The notes under the pieces: model-generated
What the model saw: only the letters and a program-made list of their open reading frames with translations
Told to the model about the DNA's origin: nothing
Databases searched by the model: none
Shown: piece after piece, positions 25,914 to 38,192 of the stretch
Position numbering within the stretch: position 1 is the first letter of the stretch
How the letters are laid out: each line of letters begins with the position of its first letter
Source of the DNA: Calonectria ilicicola
Taxonomy: Eukaryota; Ascomycota; Sordariomycetes; Hypocreales; Nectriaceae
NCBI GenBank assembly: GCA_020809705.1
Contig: CP085831.1
Location: forward strand, 5,084,001 to 5,148,000
Reading direction: 5' to 3'
DNA: 64,000 nt
Translations under genes and position numbers: made by a program

Positions 25914-28900
25914 ATGGACTCATTGACGGGCTGTCCAAGCGGTGCCGATGATTTGTTCGGCCCGCGTGTGAATATCGCCTGCCGTGGTTTCGATTTCACG
26001 ATCAAATTTGAGGATCTGATACTCAGCTGTTTGCCCTCGGCTCTATTCTTGCTTTTGCTGCCATTGCCCGCATGGTCGCTGTGGAGGACCCGCCAGTGCG
26101 TCCAGCGATCGGCGCTGCTGTTTGCTAAACTTGTACGTTCAGGTAACTGTTGAAAAGGACCACTTCAATGTGAATAATATTTCTATATCACAGTGCTAAT
26201 TAGAGTGACCTGTAGATTTCTGTTGGCGCTCTATTGACATGTCAAATCGCCTTTCTTGCCCTGAGGGTGTCGAGTTCGCATCATAACCGCAGTGATGCGT
26301 CGCTCGCAGCCGATATTGTGCAGGTTCTTTCTGTCTTGACTGCAATTCCTTTGACCTACGTGAACCACTGCCGTTCAGTTCGTCCCTCAACATTGCTTGT
26401 TATCCTTTTCTCCGTACGAACTCTGTTTGATGTTGTCCGCGTGAGGACCTTGTGGCTTATCCCACAAGCAAAAAACTCGAGCATTGTGCTCTCGCTGAGC
26501 CTGGCCTTGACATTGGTCTCATTGGTTGTAGAGTCTCTTGAAAAGGATGCGATCCTTAAAAGCTCGACCGAGAAGCCAGCTACTCCGGAACCATTCAGCG
26601 GATTCTGGAGGCAAGCCAGCTTTGCTTGGCTCACTGCCACTTTTCGTCGCGGGTATACACAGGTGCTTTCTGTGCATGACCTACCGGAGTTGGACCCGAA
26701 GCTCGACAGCGAAATCATTGGTCGGAAGCTCCAAGAATCTTGGGCGAAAACCGGTATGTAGTAAAAAGCTATACCTGATGCGTTTTTCAGACTACAATGC
26801 GCTGAAAACCCCCTTTATGCTTTTTTTTTTAACATGCAAATCTTATAGAAGACAAGTCTGCCAAGTATGCGCTCTTTCGAGTATGTCTGAGAACATACCT
26901 AGGTCCATTTTTGTCCGGAGTAATACCACGCCTCTGTCTCACTGGCTTCACCTTTTGCCAGCCCTTTCTTATCAATAGTATTGTCACATGGGTTGGCTCC
27001 AGAGATGCGTCGATGGCCTTCGGTAAAGGGCTGATTGGAGCGACGGCCCTTGCCTATATTGGTATGGCTGTAAGTTGAACCCCGAAGAAAGTTGATACCG
27101 TTGAAGCATTATGCTGACTGTAAGTTCGCTCTGATAGTTGTCGACTGCCTTTTATGAGTATCGCACAATTCGATTTGTCATCCGTCTTCGTGGTGGGTTA
27201 ATTAAGCTCATCCATGGCCAAACCGTCCGCGCCAGAGCTGTAGATCTTGGTGACATCACGGCAGTTACACTTATGGGAACCGACGTGGAGCGCATCGCGA
27301 TTGGTTTTAGATATATCCATGAAATCTGGGCATGCTGCATCGACATTGTGATAGCGGCCTACCTTCTTGCCCGGCAGGTTGGTGTGGCTTGCGTCATGCC
27401 TATTGCAATCGTCTTTGGTACGTATAATTTGCCTGCTACTTAGCAAAAGACGTGTGGTAATTTCAGCTAACCAATAATGTTTTTTCGGCATCACAGTGTT
27501 CATTGGAGCTATTCTACCACTCTCGGCTTCCACCAGCACCGCTCAGCGACTTTGGGTGGAAAAGGTGGAAAGTCGACTGCGTTTGTCATCCCATATGCTG
27601 GAAAATATCAAGGCTGTTAAAATGTTGGGACTGTCTGAAAAGTTGTCCTCCATCATTCAGGGGCTACGTCACGCCGAAATCACCGCTTCCGCCGCGTTTC
27701 GTAAATTGCTCATTTGGAGAATTGTACTCTGTAAGCACACCATGTTGATTCGACTGTGAACCTTCGGTATTGTTTTATTTTATGTGTATGAATTGACTAA
27801 CAGAAAATAGCCCAGTCCCCGGTTGATGTGGCACCAATTGCTACCTTCACTTTGTACGCCATCATCGCAGTCGTACGGAAAGATGATTCACTGCTGGCTG
27901 CTCAAGCTTTTACATCCTTGTCCCTCATTTCTCTACTGACAACTCCTGTCTTGACCCTTATTCAGTCAATACCCGCGGTGGTTCAGTGCATGGGATGCTT
28001 TGATCGAATGCAAGAGTATTGCAGTGCTCCATCTTCTACCGAAAACCAAGAGCATCGTGAAGATTCTGACTCATCTGACAAGTCGTCCGTGAGTCTTCAG
28101 AAGGTGCCTGCTCGATCGCACCTACAAGGCAACCTAGTGGATTTCCACAGTCAAAACCTTGGATGGAAGAGCGGCAAAGTTTTGCACAATATTACTCTTG
28201 GTATTCGTCATGCTGACTTCACTGTTGTTGTTGGCCCCGTGGGAAGTGGAAAGTCGACTTTGCTTTGCAGTATTCTTGGTGAGACTTTGGCGACCGAAGG
28301 CCAAGCGAAGCGAAGTTTTGGCACAGTTGCATATTGTTCTCAAACACCGTGGCTACAGAGTCAAACTGTTCGTGAGAATATAGTTTGCAGTGCGGAATTT
28401 GACAAAGATTGGTATGCGACAGTCATCTGGGCATGCGGGCTCGAAGATGATTTGTCTCGGCTTCCCAAGGGAGATAAAACCGCTGTGGGTAGTAATGGCC
28501 TAAATTTGAGCGGTGGACAGAAGCAACGTATAGTAAGTCAACTCTAGGCCTTAGCAAATCCTCAATTGCGATACTGACCAAAAGTGATAGGTACTGGCGC
28601 GGGCTTTGTACTCGCGGTGCAAAGTGGTTCTGCTTGACGATGTCTTCAGCGGAGTTGACGCTACAGCGACTGAAAAGATTGCATCGCGGCTTTTCAAGGC
28701 AGATGGGCTCTTCAGAGCTATGGGTACAACTATTATTCTTGCCACACATTCGAGTAAGTGCAGAATTACTTTAGCGAATACGGTGGTAAATTACTGATCA
28801 ATCTATCTCCCTGACAGATGTTTTCCTTCCATTTGCCGATCGAATTATTGTTTTGACTGATGGTCGCATTATTGAGGATGGCAAACTCGAAGACCTCAAA

Positions 28901-31234
28901 GCCGGCAGTGTCTACATTCAAAACATGAAAGTGGCATCGCCTGACTCTTCAGTTGAAGAATCGGTCAAGCCGAGCGAAAGGGCCCCTAATTTGAGCGCTT
29001 CTTCTAGTATCAGCGGAAATGACGAGGACGAAGCTTCCGCTGGAGCCACCGGGTCAACACTTAACGAGGACACAAATGATGACACAGATCGGCAGAAAGG
29101 CGACTATTCTGACTATATATATTATGCTAGGGCGACAGGAGTTCTTATCGTTGTTATTTTCTTCACGACAGTCATTCTTTGGGCCTTTTGTCGCCAGTTT
29201 CCAACTGTGTGGGTGGACTTGTGGACTGCTGCGAATGAAAAGAATCCCAACTCGGATCTCGGTAAATACCTCGGCGTATACATCACCCTTGGAGTTGTTG
29301 GTATACTTTTGATGACGGGTGCTTGTTGGTGGGTAACCGAAGCGTCTTCTTTTCCCTTCACATGATACAATTGACTGATGGTATGACAGGCTCATGTTCA
29401 TCAACATGGTCTCCACTTCATCCCTAAAGCTACACGAAGATGTGTTGACAGCCACTATGAGGTAAACCACCGCTAGTTTGCGTGTATAATATGGTTTTAA
29501 CCTTGCTAAAATATCAACAGGGCGCCTTTCCGGTTCTTTCAGCATGTTGACATTGGGGATATTACCAATCGGTAAGTCGCGGTAAACAACAATTGATTTT
29601 CGTTAATCTTTAGCCAATTTGATACAACATCGATAATTTCCTTGTTAATGAAGTGCTAATCATGGTATGATTTCAGATTTAGTCGAGATATGGATCTCAT
29701 TGATATGGATCTGCCCATGCAAGCTCTGAACTTTCTTGCCGGTACGCCCTCTTTCTTGCATATTTTTTGTGTTCAGATCTAATGGAATGGTAAATAGCAT
29801 GTGGAAACTGCACAGCTCAAGTTATTATCCTGGCAGCATACGCCAAATATTTGGCCATCACTATTCCTTTCGTCGCGGGCCTTGTGTACATGTTGCAAAA
29901 GTTTTATCTGAGGACATCACGGCAGTTACGACTTTTGGACATCGAGGCCAAGGCTCCCCTTTATACGCACTTTTTGGAACTGACAAGTGGTGCGATGACG
30001 GTCCGAGCGTTTGGGTGGCAGACTGCATTTGACAATGCATGTGCGTCATTGCTTAACTTTGCACAGCGCCCATTCTATCTTCTCAATTGTGTCCAACAAT
30101 GTCTTCAGTTCATCCTGGATATGATAGTAGCGGTTATTACCGTATCTCTGATTTCCATGGTAGTTTTCATGCGCGATTTGTTTGATCCAGGTGCCGTTGG
30201 TGTTGCATTGGTCATGGTTATGACCTTCAACAGCAATCTGATGCTGCTCATTCGATTTTGGACATTAATGGAGACTTCTGTAGGCGCAATATCCAGAATA
30301 AGAGCCTATGTTGCGACAACGGAACCAGAGGAAGATCTTACTGATGTGCAGCCACTTCCTGCTGAGTGGCCCTCTGCTGGCGCCATCCAACTCACTCAAT
30401 TCGAAGCCGGACACTCGTAAGTTTTGAGATATATTTCTTTGAGTCAAGATGAAATGAAGATGGCGACTTACGAAATCGGGATGCTAACATGTTTGTTTTA
30501 CAGAATGACTAGCCCTGCTGTTTTAAAAGGCCTTACCATGTCAATAAAGGCCGGCGAAAAGATTGCCATTTGTGGTCCATCTGGAAGTGGTAAAACCACG
30601 CTTGCTTTGTCTCTTTTACGTATGGTTGAAACCCAGCGGGGCAGCATTGTTATTGATGGGGTGGATTTATCCATGCACAGCCGTGCTGAAGTCCGCCAGA
30701 GAATGAATGTCGTTACTCAAGAGCCTTTCATCATGCCTGGAAATATCCGTTTCAACATTGATCCCCAACAAGATGCGTCGGATGAGGACATAGTTTCTGC
30801 TCTCCATAAGTTGGGCCTTTGGGATATTGTGAAAGATGCAGGCGGTCTAGACATGGTCTTGGATGCCACTTCCTGGTCGGCTGGTCAGAGACAGCTACTG
30901 TGCCTGGCTCGTGCTATGGTACGTAAGGGTAAAATTCTGATTCTCGATGAAGCTACTAGCAGGTAAGTATTTCCTTGTTTTGATGATGGTACACGTGCTA
31001 AATCCACGCTATAGTGTCGATAACGCTACCGAGGAAACAATGCAGAATGTCATAGAAACAGAATTTGCGAGCCATACTGTACTTGCTGTCGTACATCGAC
31101 TGAGACTGGTGCATCGTTATGATCGCGTTGCTGTGCTTGACGCGGGTGTTTTGGTCGAGCTCGATAGTCCCAAGGCATTGTTGTCTAGACAATCGCGTTT
31201 TGCAGACCTGTATCGTTCTGGAAACCATGACTAG
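25914..31234 (+). CDS. ABCC-type (MRP-like) full ABC transporter
   Basis: Fourteen exons: 25914-26132, 26216-26753, 26849-27069, 27138-27417, 27497-27730, 27811-28532, 28591-28753, 28818-29328, 29390-29461, 29521-29571, 29677-29741, 29798-30416, 30504-30962, 31015-31234. Joined they give 1457 residues, normal for fungal ABCC proteins. NBD1 has Walker A GPVGSGKST, signature LSGGQKQR and LLDDVFSGVD. Its Asp in place of the catalytic Glu is typical of the degenerate first site of this class. NBD2 has GPSGSGKTT, signature WSAGQRQ and LILDEATS. The start MDSLTGCPSGADDLFGPRV and the following FDFTIKFED match the N-terminal membrane domain of fungal ABCC transporters. Located in the plasma or vacuolar membrane; likely exports or sequesters the cluster product. 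The donor at 29329 (GTGGGT) was chosen because it alone keeps phase. Confidence 0.93.
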
Positions 31235-31617
31235 TTGGGTGAATAGATATAAAAGCAGTCGTAATACATACAAGTATAGTACTGGCAATGGCTGGCCAAT
31301 CCCGCTACTAACTTGGTTATAGTGTCTCCGGAACGGCACCGGAGTCCGTAAAAAATGGGGCTGGACCTGCCCAGTAAGTGGATGCGTCGGGGACTTCTGC
31401 AAATTGACGTTTCGGGCAGGAGCGGTGTGAGTCCTTCCTTCAGTGGGCCGAGAAACGTGTGGAGGGCGGCTGTTTATCCGGCCCACTGTTGAGCTTAGTC
31501 ATTTATCTATTCAATGGTATTAAACACTGGGTATTCCCACCTATTGTTGGCTGGCTGTATGACCTATGAGCAGATATTGGTTCATCGCCAATTGAGTGAA
31601 TCAAGCCCATCTCCAGC
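31235..31617. other. Short intergenic region between transporter and hydrolase
   Basis: Contains an inverted repeat at 31326-31344 (CTCCGG, seven bases, CCGGAG) overlapping a CGGAGTCCG palindrome at 31340-31348. It may serve the hydrolase promoter or the transporter 3' end. Nothing else is seen. Confidence 0.5.
31340..31348. promoter_or_regulatory. CGGAGTCCG palindrome upstream of the hydrolase
   Basis: Identical nine-base core to the site upstream of the NRPS, about 270 bases before the hydrolase start. Within the 11-mer it differs from the AflR consensus at both end positions, so it is the weakest of the three sites. Confidence 0.35.
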
Positions 31618-33441
31618 ATGCGCCGAGCCGTCCCACTCGCCTTAATATTGGCATCGACTGAAGCGGCGCTCCATTTTGATTGGCAAACCATTACTCCCAA
31701 TCGCGACTTAGAGTACCACGACTGCTATGATGGGTTCCAGTGCGCGCGTCTAGAGCTGCCTCTTGACTACACAAATGAAACCGACACACGCACCGCCGTT
31801 ATTGCCATAACCAAGCTTCCTGCAGTAGTAACCGAGGATGACGCGACTTTTGGTGGTACCATTTTTGTGAACCCAGGTGGGCCAGGTGGTTCAGGCGTTT
31901 CTTACATCAACGCAGACGGACGCAATTTGCAGCGTTATGTTGATAAACCAGGTCGCCGCCACTATGAGATTTTGTCATGGGACCCCCGTGGAGTCGGCCA
32001 TACTACGCCAAGCTCCAACTGCTTCCACTCTGACCTCACATCTCGCAACGCATGGGTCCTGGAAGCTCGCGGGAATGCCGGGCTTGACAACGGCATCGAC
32101 GCAATAAAACGTAGTCTTTCGATGGCAAAGGCATTTTCCCAGCGCTGTGAATTTTCTGAAAAGCAATGGGGCGACGCTATGGCTTATGTGAATACTCCCA
32201 GCGTAGCTCGGGACATGGTGGAGATGGTGGATAAAATCGACGAGCTGCGGAAAAAAAGCCAAGACGAGCCCCGCCTCGAGCTCAAAAAAAGAGGTAAAAC
32301 TGACCCTGAAAGTATACCACGGCTACAATACATTGGGTTTTCCTATGGATCCGCACTGGGTAACTACTTTGCGTCTTTGTACCCTGGCCGTGTCGGGAGG
32401 ATGGTACTCGATGGCATTGTTAATGCAGATGATTATGCAACCGGACCTGTAAGCACTTCTATGGCGCCCTTGAATGCACTATAACTAATATCAAATCAGG
32501 GTTGGCTCACCAGTCTCCATGACACAGATCAACTCCTTGAGGAATTTTGGCGCGGCTGTCACCAGGCAGGCCCATCGATTTGCCCCCTCGCTTCCTCCGA
32601 TGGCTTAGCCTCCGAACTCAAGGATCGCTTTTGGTCTTGGGTTGCCAGTCTTGATGATAGCCCATTACCTACATTGTCGTCGACTGGCGTTAGTGTCGTT
32701 ATTACTGGCGACGACATCCGCAGATTTGTCGGTATTTCTTTATACAATCCAATTCGGACCTTCAAGATCGTCGCCAAAACGCTCGATCAGGCTATGCAGG
32801 GCAACACAACCAGCCTAGTCAGCATTCTTAACGCTTATGGCCTTGTACCCAATCTGGATAATATTTGCCAGGACCAAAATCCGACAGAGTCGGCTCAGAT
32901 TCTCCCAGAGGCCATGGCCGCTTTGGTTTGTGGGGACGGCGAGAGCGTCATCGACAAAGACGCGGCTTGGTGGCACACATACGTGCAGCAACAAAAAAGC
33001 AAATCGCAACTATTTGGTGCTTATTGGGCCAACATCCGATTCATCTGCTCAAGTTGGCCGTTTCGCGCCAATAAGTTATTCAGAGGCCCTTTTGGAACCC
33101 CCAAAGCTATTCCCAGCCTAGCTGATGGACATCCTGCTGCACCCCTGTTGTTCTTGAACAACCGCCTCGACCCTGTAACACCACTTGACTCGGCCCGTGC
33201 CATGGCTGCCAAGCACCCCGGCTCCGGCCTCGTTGTCCAAGAATCTATGGGCCATTGTGCCATCGGCACTGCTCCAAGCCATTGCACCAAAAAGATTGTG
33301 GCTGACTACTTCGAGTCTGGTCTGGTTCCAGTCAAGGAAACGACATGCGAAACCCAGTGTGGCCCATGGGATGAAGAATGCAGCAATTATTCCGAAACTG
33401 AAAACGATGCACTGTTAAGTTGGAAATACATGTTTAAATAA
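31618..33441 (+). CDS. Secreted alpha/beta-hydrolase, tripeptidyl-aminopeptidase-like (peptidase family S33 type)
   Basis: Two exons, 31618-32448 and 32500-33441, give 590 residues. A short basic-hydrophobic N-terminus ending near ASTEA looks like a signal peptide. The oxyanion loop NPGGPGGSG (~83-91), nucleophile elbow GFSYG (Ser ~242), Asp in NNRLDP (~500) and His in MGHCAIG (~528) make a complete catalytic triad in the order of the TAP-like C-terminal family. It follows the ABC transporter in the same orientation at the cluster edge. It could trim or hydrolyse the peptide product outside the cell, detoxify it, or be a bystander peptidase. Fold and triad are clear; substrate is unknown. Confidence 0.88.
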
Positions 33442-35318
33442 AAGATAGTTAGGTTCATAGTCTATGGCTAATGGCCAATTGCGTATGGGAATAACGCCTC
33501 CATTGCCTTGATAGTATGCACTTTAGCAATTTGAACAATGCCACACTTTAGTTACCCGGGACTGGGACTGGGAGCCTGAGGTCTTAGCTCCTCGCGATCC
33601 AGTTGCCTTGACTTGGTTCGCCTTATGTGTGGGTCAAGATCGCCTTAGACCCATGCAGTCGGATTCGCTACAGATCCGCGTCCCAAGTAGGGTCACCCAG
33701 GCTGTGTGCGTGTGTCAGGTAGGTCTCCAGTTTCCATTAAGTAATCAAAATACGCATCCACCATACCTGACGGGAGTTTCTCAGCTCCAATCGAGTAAGA
33801 GGGTGCCCCTCCAAGCAACCTCCTCCTGCCCTGCTACAGTAGGCACTGTATGCACCTTGGAAATGGCATTCTTAATGTCGCTTTTTGTAAGAAATGGCGA
33901 GTTTCTTTCTCCCAACGTGTAACGAGACTCTTCTTACACGAATGCTAAAAATCTTTTTGTTGGCTGAACTGAGGTCACGGTTCACCAGATCACTGCAATT
34001 TTAGCGTCTTGGGATGACTTCGAATACTCTTTTGTGCAATGGACTGAGTCTACTGAAGACCAGGATGAATATGCCACAGTATATGTAGCATGTAACGCGT
34101 CGCCTTGAACTCCTTTCTCACAATTAGCCATACCATCAGAGATGGTCTCCATGTAGACGTTCAGGATTGCACACCCCTTAGGCTAACAGCATACCATTTT
34201 TCAGCTTGGAAAATCTTTCGATGGCTGAAGGCACTAATTGGTGTGGCTTAGTTCCTGGCGTAGTGGCGAACACTCTAGTGTCTGCAAAAGCAAAAAGTTC
34301 TCCCCAGGGCTTCGGCCTGGATTTTGGAGCCCCACAGTGACATCGAATTGGATGGAGTTTCGCCTCAACATCTTGATTCTACTGAACAGGTCTACAGCTC
34401 AAAATGAAAAAAAAAAAAAAATTGAAAAAAAAGGAAAGGCTCAATTAAAGTTACTGTACTGCAGAAAATAATTAAATTCTATAAAAGTATTCAAAACGGT
34501 GGTTATATGATTCTATCTCTCAGAATTTCAATTGCTTTGAGGTAGAGCCCGCAGTTTTCTCACAATTGTGTCTCCGCGTCTTACCAAACAGCAGGCCTGC
34601 ACCTCGGAAAGATCGGGGCCGAAAGTACTAACATACTGACGAAACCAGACAAGCCCTTCAAAATAAAGACTGAAAAAAAAGGATTGAGTGTTTTCATGAT
34701 TAGAGCTCTTCCGTTTTGAACTTTAGAGAATCGATTTTATTCCTCTGGTTTTGTGGATGTTGTTTTTTCGACCGATGTGATATGAATGATAATTGACGTC
34801 ATCGAGATTCATTGCCATATTTTCTCTTGAGTGAAATCTCTTGTCGGTGACAATGCAGAGGTTCACCCGCTCAAGACCAATACCTGAATCATACTAGACA
34901 TGGGTTAGCTGCTTGAACTGACGAGTCCTTTGAACAAGTCTGAGTCTGCAGTTATTAGACTTGGCGGCAGAAGAAAAGAATTACAGGGATCTCTGGCCCT
35001 TGTTGGGAATGTGATTGTGCCACCACCTTTACCAAGAACACGGGTTGGCGGCTTGCCGAAAAACGCCTTAGTGCTAGCTTGGCACCTTAGCTCATATGCT
35101 GAATTTAAAAGCTACCAGCACCCAGTAACCAACATCCGTCAGTGTTCTTCAGTCTCAATACCTCTGAAGTGACAAGTTTTCAAGGCTTACTTCCCGAATC
35201 AAGCACATACTAAAATAAATCCGCCCTACCGACAATCTCACTTCTTATGGGGTGCTATTTCTCACGACGTCTGTAATGGTACACGTTTGTTTTTGTCTTT
35301 TTATTTCCGTCATTGACC
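33442..35318. other. Gene-poor stretch
   Basis: About 1.9 kb with no open frame that resembles a protein family on either strand. A poly-A run with one interruption lies near 34404-34432. I see no tRNA, repeat unit or transposon end. Confidence 0.5.
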
Positions 35319-36527
35319 ATGGAATGGCCAAATGGGAGTAAGTCAGCCCAGAACAGTCATGATATTTTGTCTGTGGCCTCGCACCAAACGATGGCCATTG
35401 CAGATCAGGTGGCGCTTCCTCAGTGCCTGACGCCAGATTCGGTTGGTATCATGTCCCAAGCGTCGCAGGTACAGGGCGCAGAAACTCAGAGGATTCGAGT
35501 ACCTCCACGTACTTCACGTTCAGGTGTGTCTAAGAGAAGGGTCAACAAACAGACACGGCTAAGAAAGCGAAAAAATGATGGTGACCGTCGCAAATCCAAC
35601 TTAACTGATGGCAACATTGGTGATGAGAGTACCATCCGTCCTGGTAACCTTTGGGCCTGTCCATTCTACAAACTAGACCCTCTGACACACTATCGTTGCG
35701 TGGAAAAATACAAATTGAAGCGTTTTGTTGATGTTAAGCAGCACATTGATCGCTGCCATAGCCTCGAAAAAGGCCAATATTGTGATCGATGCTGGTCTGA
35801 ATGGACGTCTCCGACGGAACTGGAATCTCACAAAATAACGGGTGATTGCCCGATTCTCCCAGAGCCCGAGAGCCTAAAAGAGGACGAGGTCAAAGTTCTG
35901 AAAAGCGTACCCCAGCATCTCAATGAGCAGGAGAAGTGGTACTGGGTCTGGGAGAAATTGTTCCAAGGGCACCAGCCACCTCCCTCGCCACATGTCGAGG
36001 ATGGCATTCACGAGCCACTGAGACTGCTCCGCAACCACGTTGAGGCTACGCTTTCGGACCGACTCCCTACTCTGCTGCAGTCATACAACGTGCGAGTTGA
36101 TGCTGAGGCCGTACCTGAAATTCAAACTGGCATCATTCACACCATCCTCGATTATCCTCACGCGGCACAAAAATGTAGATTGCGCCCTGACTACGTCGCC
36201 GATCGCAATATTAACAAGAGCGCCTTGGCTGCTGACATATCCACTGTGAGTGGCTCTGTGGCTCTTGACCTTGTTCAGCCACCAACCGCAAATGCTTCAT
36301 TCAGACACTCCCCAGAAGCCGACTTGTTTTTGGCAACGATTTTGCCACTGGATAATTCATTCTTAGAAGAGCCACAAGGCATCAACATGTTACATGATGT
36401 TCCAGAGCATATCAACCCAGTTGGGGGGCATTTCTCGCAGATTGACTTTTCGGAGGACCAAACGACCGAAGCTGAGGGTGGTTACGATTATAACACGAAC
36501 TGGGGACATTTTTGGGAGTGCGATTAG
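35319..36527 (+). CDS. Fungal C2H2-like zinc-finger protein
   Basis: A 402-residue single-exon protein starting at an ATG in a strong context (GACCATGG); the frame opens slightly earlier only at a TTG. A basic segment (RRVNKQTRLRKRK, ~70-85) looks like a nuclear localisation signal. It is followed by a cysteine/histidine block: ACPFYK...RCVEKYKLKRFVDVKQHIDRCH, then YCDRCW and SHKITGDC. This paired arrangement is common in fungal proteins of unknown role. The acidic C-terminal half has no motif I recognise. A relative with the same finger layout lies at 57984-59223. Probably a nuclear regulator; target unknown. Confidence 0.75.
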   Translation: MEWPNGSKSAQNSHDILSVASHQTMAIADQVALPQCLTPDSVGIMSQASQVQGAETQRIRVPPRTSRSGVSKRRVNKQTRLRKRKNDGDRRKSNLTDGNIGDESTIRPGNLWACPFYKLDPLTHYRCVEKYKLKRFVDVKQHIDRCHSLEKGQYCDRCWSEWTSPTELESHKITGDCPILPEPESLKEDEVKVLKSVPQHLNEQEKWYWVWEKLFQGHQPPPSPHVEDGIHEPLRLLRNHVEATLSDRLPTLLQSYNVRVDAEAVPEIQTGIIHTILDYPHAAQKCRLRPDYVADRNINKSALAADISTVSGSVALDLVQPPTANASFRHSPEADLFLATILPLDNSFLEEPQGINMLHDVPEHINPVGGHFSQIDFSEDQTTEAEGGYDYNTNWGHFWECD

Positions 36528-36958
36528 CGACTGCTAGTACATATTAATCTCTGCCAACGACGGAAAATTATCATAGGAACAGACAAGCGGATATATTTCT
36601 CCTTTGCACCATTTTTACTAATTCTTGTTCTTCCGCTTTTTTTTATTTTTATGAAAAACATTCATAGTTATTAATGCACCTGTAGCGCCCCATTTTCGAA
36701 ATAACACCCTTCCTTATTTTGGTTTTTTTTCTCTGGCGAGGCAAATCACGGCTAAACTTGGTTGTATCTACGCTACCACTTTTGTGACTTCGGAGGCTCT
36801 TGACGCTTTTCTTCTCTTCTCTTTCTTTTCTTTTTTTTTTACTAGGCAAAAAAAATACCCTTGCTTGTTAGCCTCATCACAATTGTGAAAGGGGCCCACA
36901 TAGTGGAAGTGAATCATCAGCCAGCCACCGTGCTAGCCCGCTCGTTAGCTAACATCGA

Positions 36959-37213
36959 TTAGCTAACGCAATCCTTCACAACACAATTGTGGCACACAAT
37001 CGGGGGGCCAATCGGAGAACCTGGAGGCAAGGATTTTAATCTTGCTGGGAAAGTGAAGGTAGTGTTCTTCCTTGAGGACCCGACGTTGCTCGCTCTGTTG
37101 TGCTCTTGAGGTGAAGAGTGGCCTTCAACCTTCCTCTTTTCGCATCGCCTACAAGTTTTGGAATTCTCGTACTTGAGCTTCGACACGGCGCATCCTTCGC
37201 ACGCTTGGGACAC
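36959..37213 (-). pseudogene. Remnant of a Zn2Cys6-like gene (decayed fragment, copy 1)
   Basis: The minus strand reads CEGCAVSKLKY, then KTCRRCEKRK, and ends PPGSPIGPPIVCHNC. The first part has the spacing of a Zn2Cys6 cluster, but the third cysteine is Tyr and the final one is missing. The segment 36971-37133 recurs in diverged form at 38913-39064. There is no plausible continuation into a full regulator. I read it as a fragment of a dead gene; the zinc-cluster assignment is tentative. Confidence 0.4.
36971..37133 (-). repeat. Diverged direct repeat, copy 1
   Basis: Shares about three quarters of its bases, with small gaps, with 38913-39064, including the stretch AAGGATTTTAATCTTG. Both copies encode, on the minus strand, RLKSL-x-PGSPI, so the pair derives from a coding sequence. 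Confidence 0.6.
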
Positions 37214-37715
37214 TCACATTGACGTGGACAGATAGCGTCGCTTGGAAGTCGAGCAAGCCGAATCTTTAAGCCCAGCAAGGGTAACGGCTGATAAAGAACA
37301 GGCTCTTCATATGAGGGGACGGGTAGTTCTTGCGACCTAGGCTTGACGGGGATTGGGGCCTACATTGTGTATCGCAAACATGTCGCAAGAAGATGGTGTG
37401 ATTATTAAACCAGAAGTATTTAGAACAAAAGAGAAGAATTTTTGGGGAGCAGTTACTCAAATGTGAGAGGTATTAGACAAGACCTTCAAGATAACAACCG
37501 TTTAAGGAGGGAGCCTAAGCCGAGCCCGAGGCGGACGCTGCTGATGAGGAGCCTATTAGTAACTCGAATGACTGCTTGATTGATGATAGTGTTGGAAAGT
37601 AACAAGGTAGTGCGGCACAAAAAGGGATGCCGGATTGTGGCGACTTCGCGTAAGAACAAGTTACAACAGTCTACAAACCAGATACTAGATAGTTGATACA
37701 TCAGGAGTAACAAAT

Positions 37716-38192
37716 CTATAGCTTGGCCTTTACATCCGCGCTATCGCGACTTTCCTTAAGCAGCTGATCAATGTTCGTATTCGCAGCATCCATGGGCTTT
37801 ATCTCCTTCATGAGGCACTCGATTGATCCAATCTTCCCATTTTTCCATTTATAAAAGGCCCAGACCACCATCTGTATAACATCACCAGACTTGAAGTCCT
37901 TGCCTATTTGCAACACTTGCTCAGGCACGTCACATAGCGCCTCGAAGTAACAATGCATCAGAACGAAAGATTTGTCCCCTTCCATCAGAATTGTCTGTGG
38001 CGATATAGTCTCTTTGAACACCCTGTGAACGAGCGGCAAGGATTGCAAGAATGACTCTTTGCTCTCGTGCTTGACATTGTTCGGCAAGAGGACGGTTAAC
38101 TCGGGGTTATAGTAACTGGCGACCTTGCCGTAGTCTGCATTGCTATATGCCTTGAGATATTGTCGGAACTCTTCCAAGTTTGGGAAAGCCAT
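37716..38192 (-). CDS. SnoaL/NTF2-like small protein
   Basis: A 158-residue single-exon protein from an ATG at 38192. It starts with FRQYLKAYSNADYGKVASYY, then GDKSFVLMHCYFEA in the middle and VIQMVVWAFYKWKNGKI near the end. This helix-then-sheet pattern with a curved sheet fits the SnoaL-like/NTF2-like fold used by polyketide cyclases, isomerases and small binding proteins. No signal peptide. A TATAAA lies about 140 bases upstream (38331-38336, minus strand). It is 4 kb from the metabolite cluster with gene remnants around it, so membership in the cluster is doubtful. Fold assigned from pattern only; activity unknown. Confidence 0.7.
   Translation of the reverse strand: MAFPNLEEFRQYLKAYSNADYGKVASYYNPELTVLLPNNVKHESKESFLQSLPLVHRVFKETISPQTILMEGDKSFVLMHCYFEALCDVPEQVLQIGKDFKSGDVIQMVVWAFYKWKNGKIGSIECLMKEIKPMDAANTNIDQLLKESRDSADVKAKL

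Larger units (their letters stand above)
36528..37715. other. Intergenic region with decayed coding fragment
   Basis: Pyrimidine-rich runs around 36630-36840, then the decayed fragment annotated at 36959-37213. The remainder up to the SnoaL-like gene shows no supportable feature. Confidence 0.45.
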
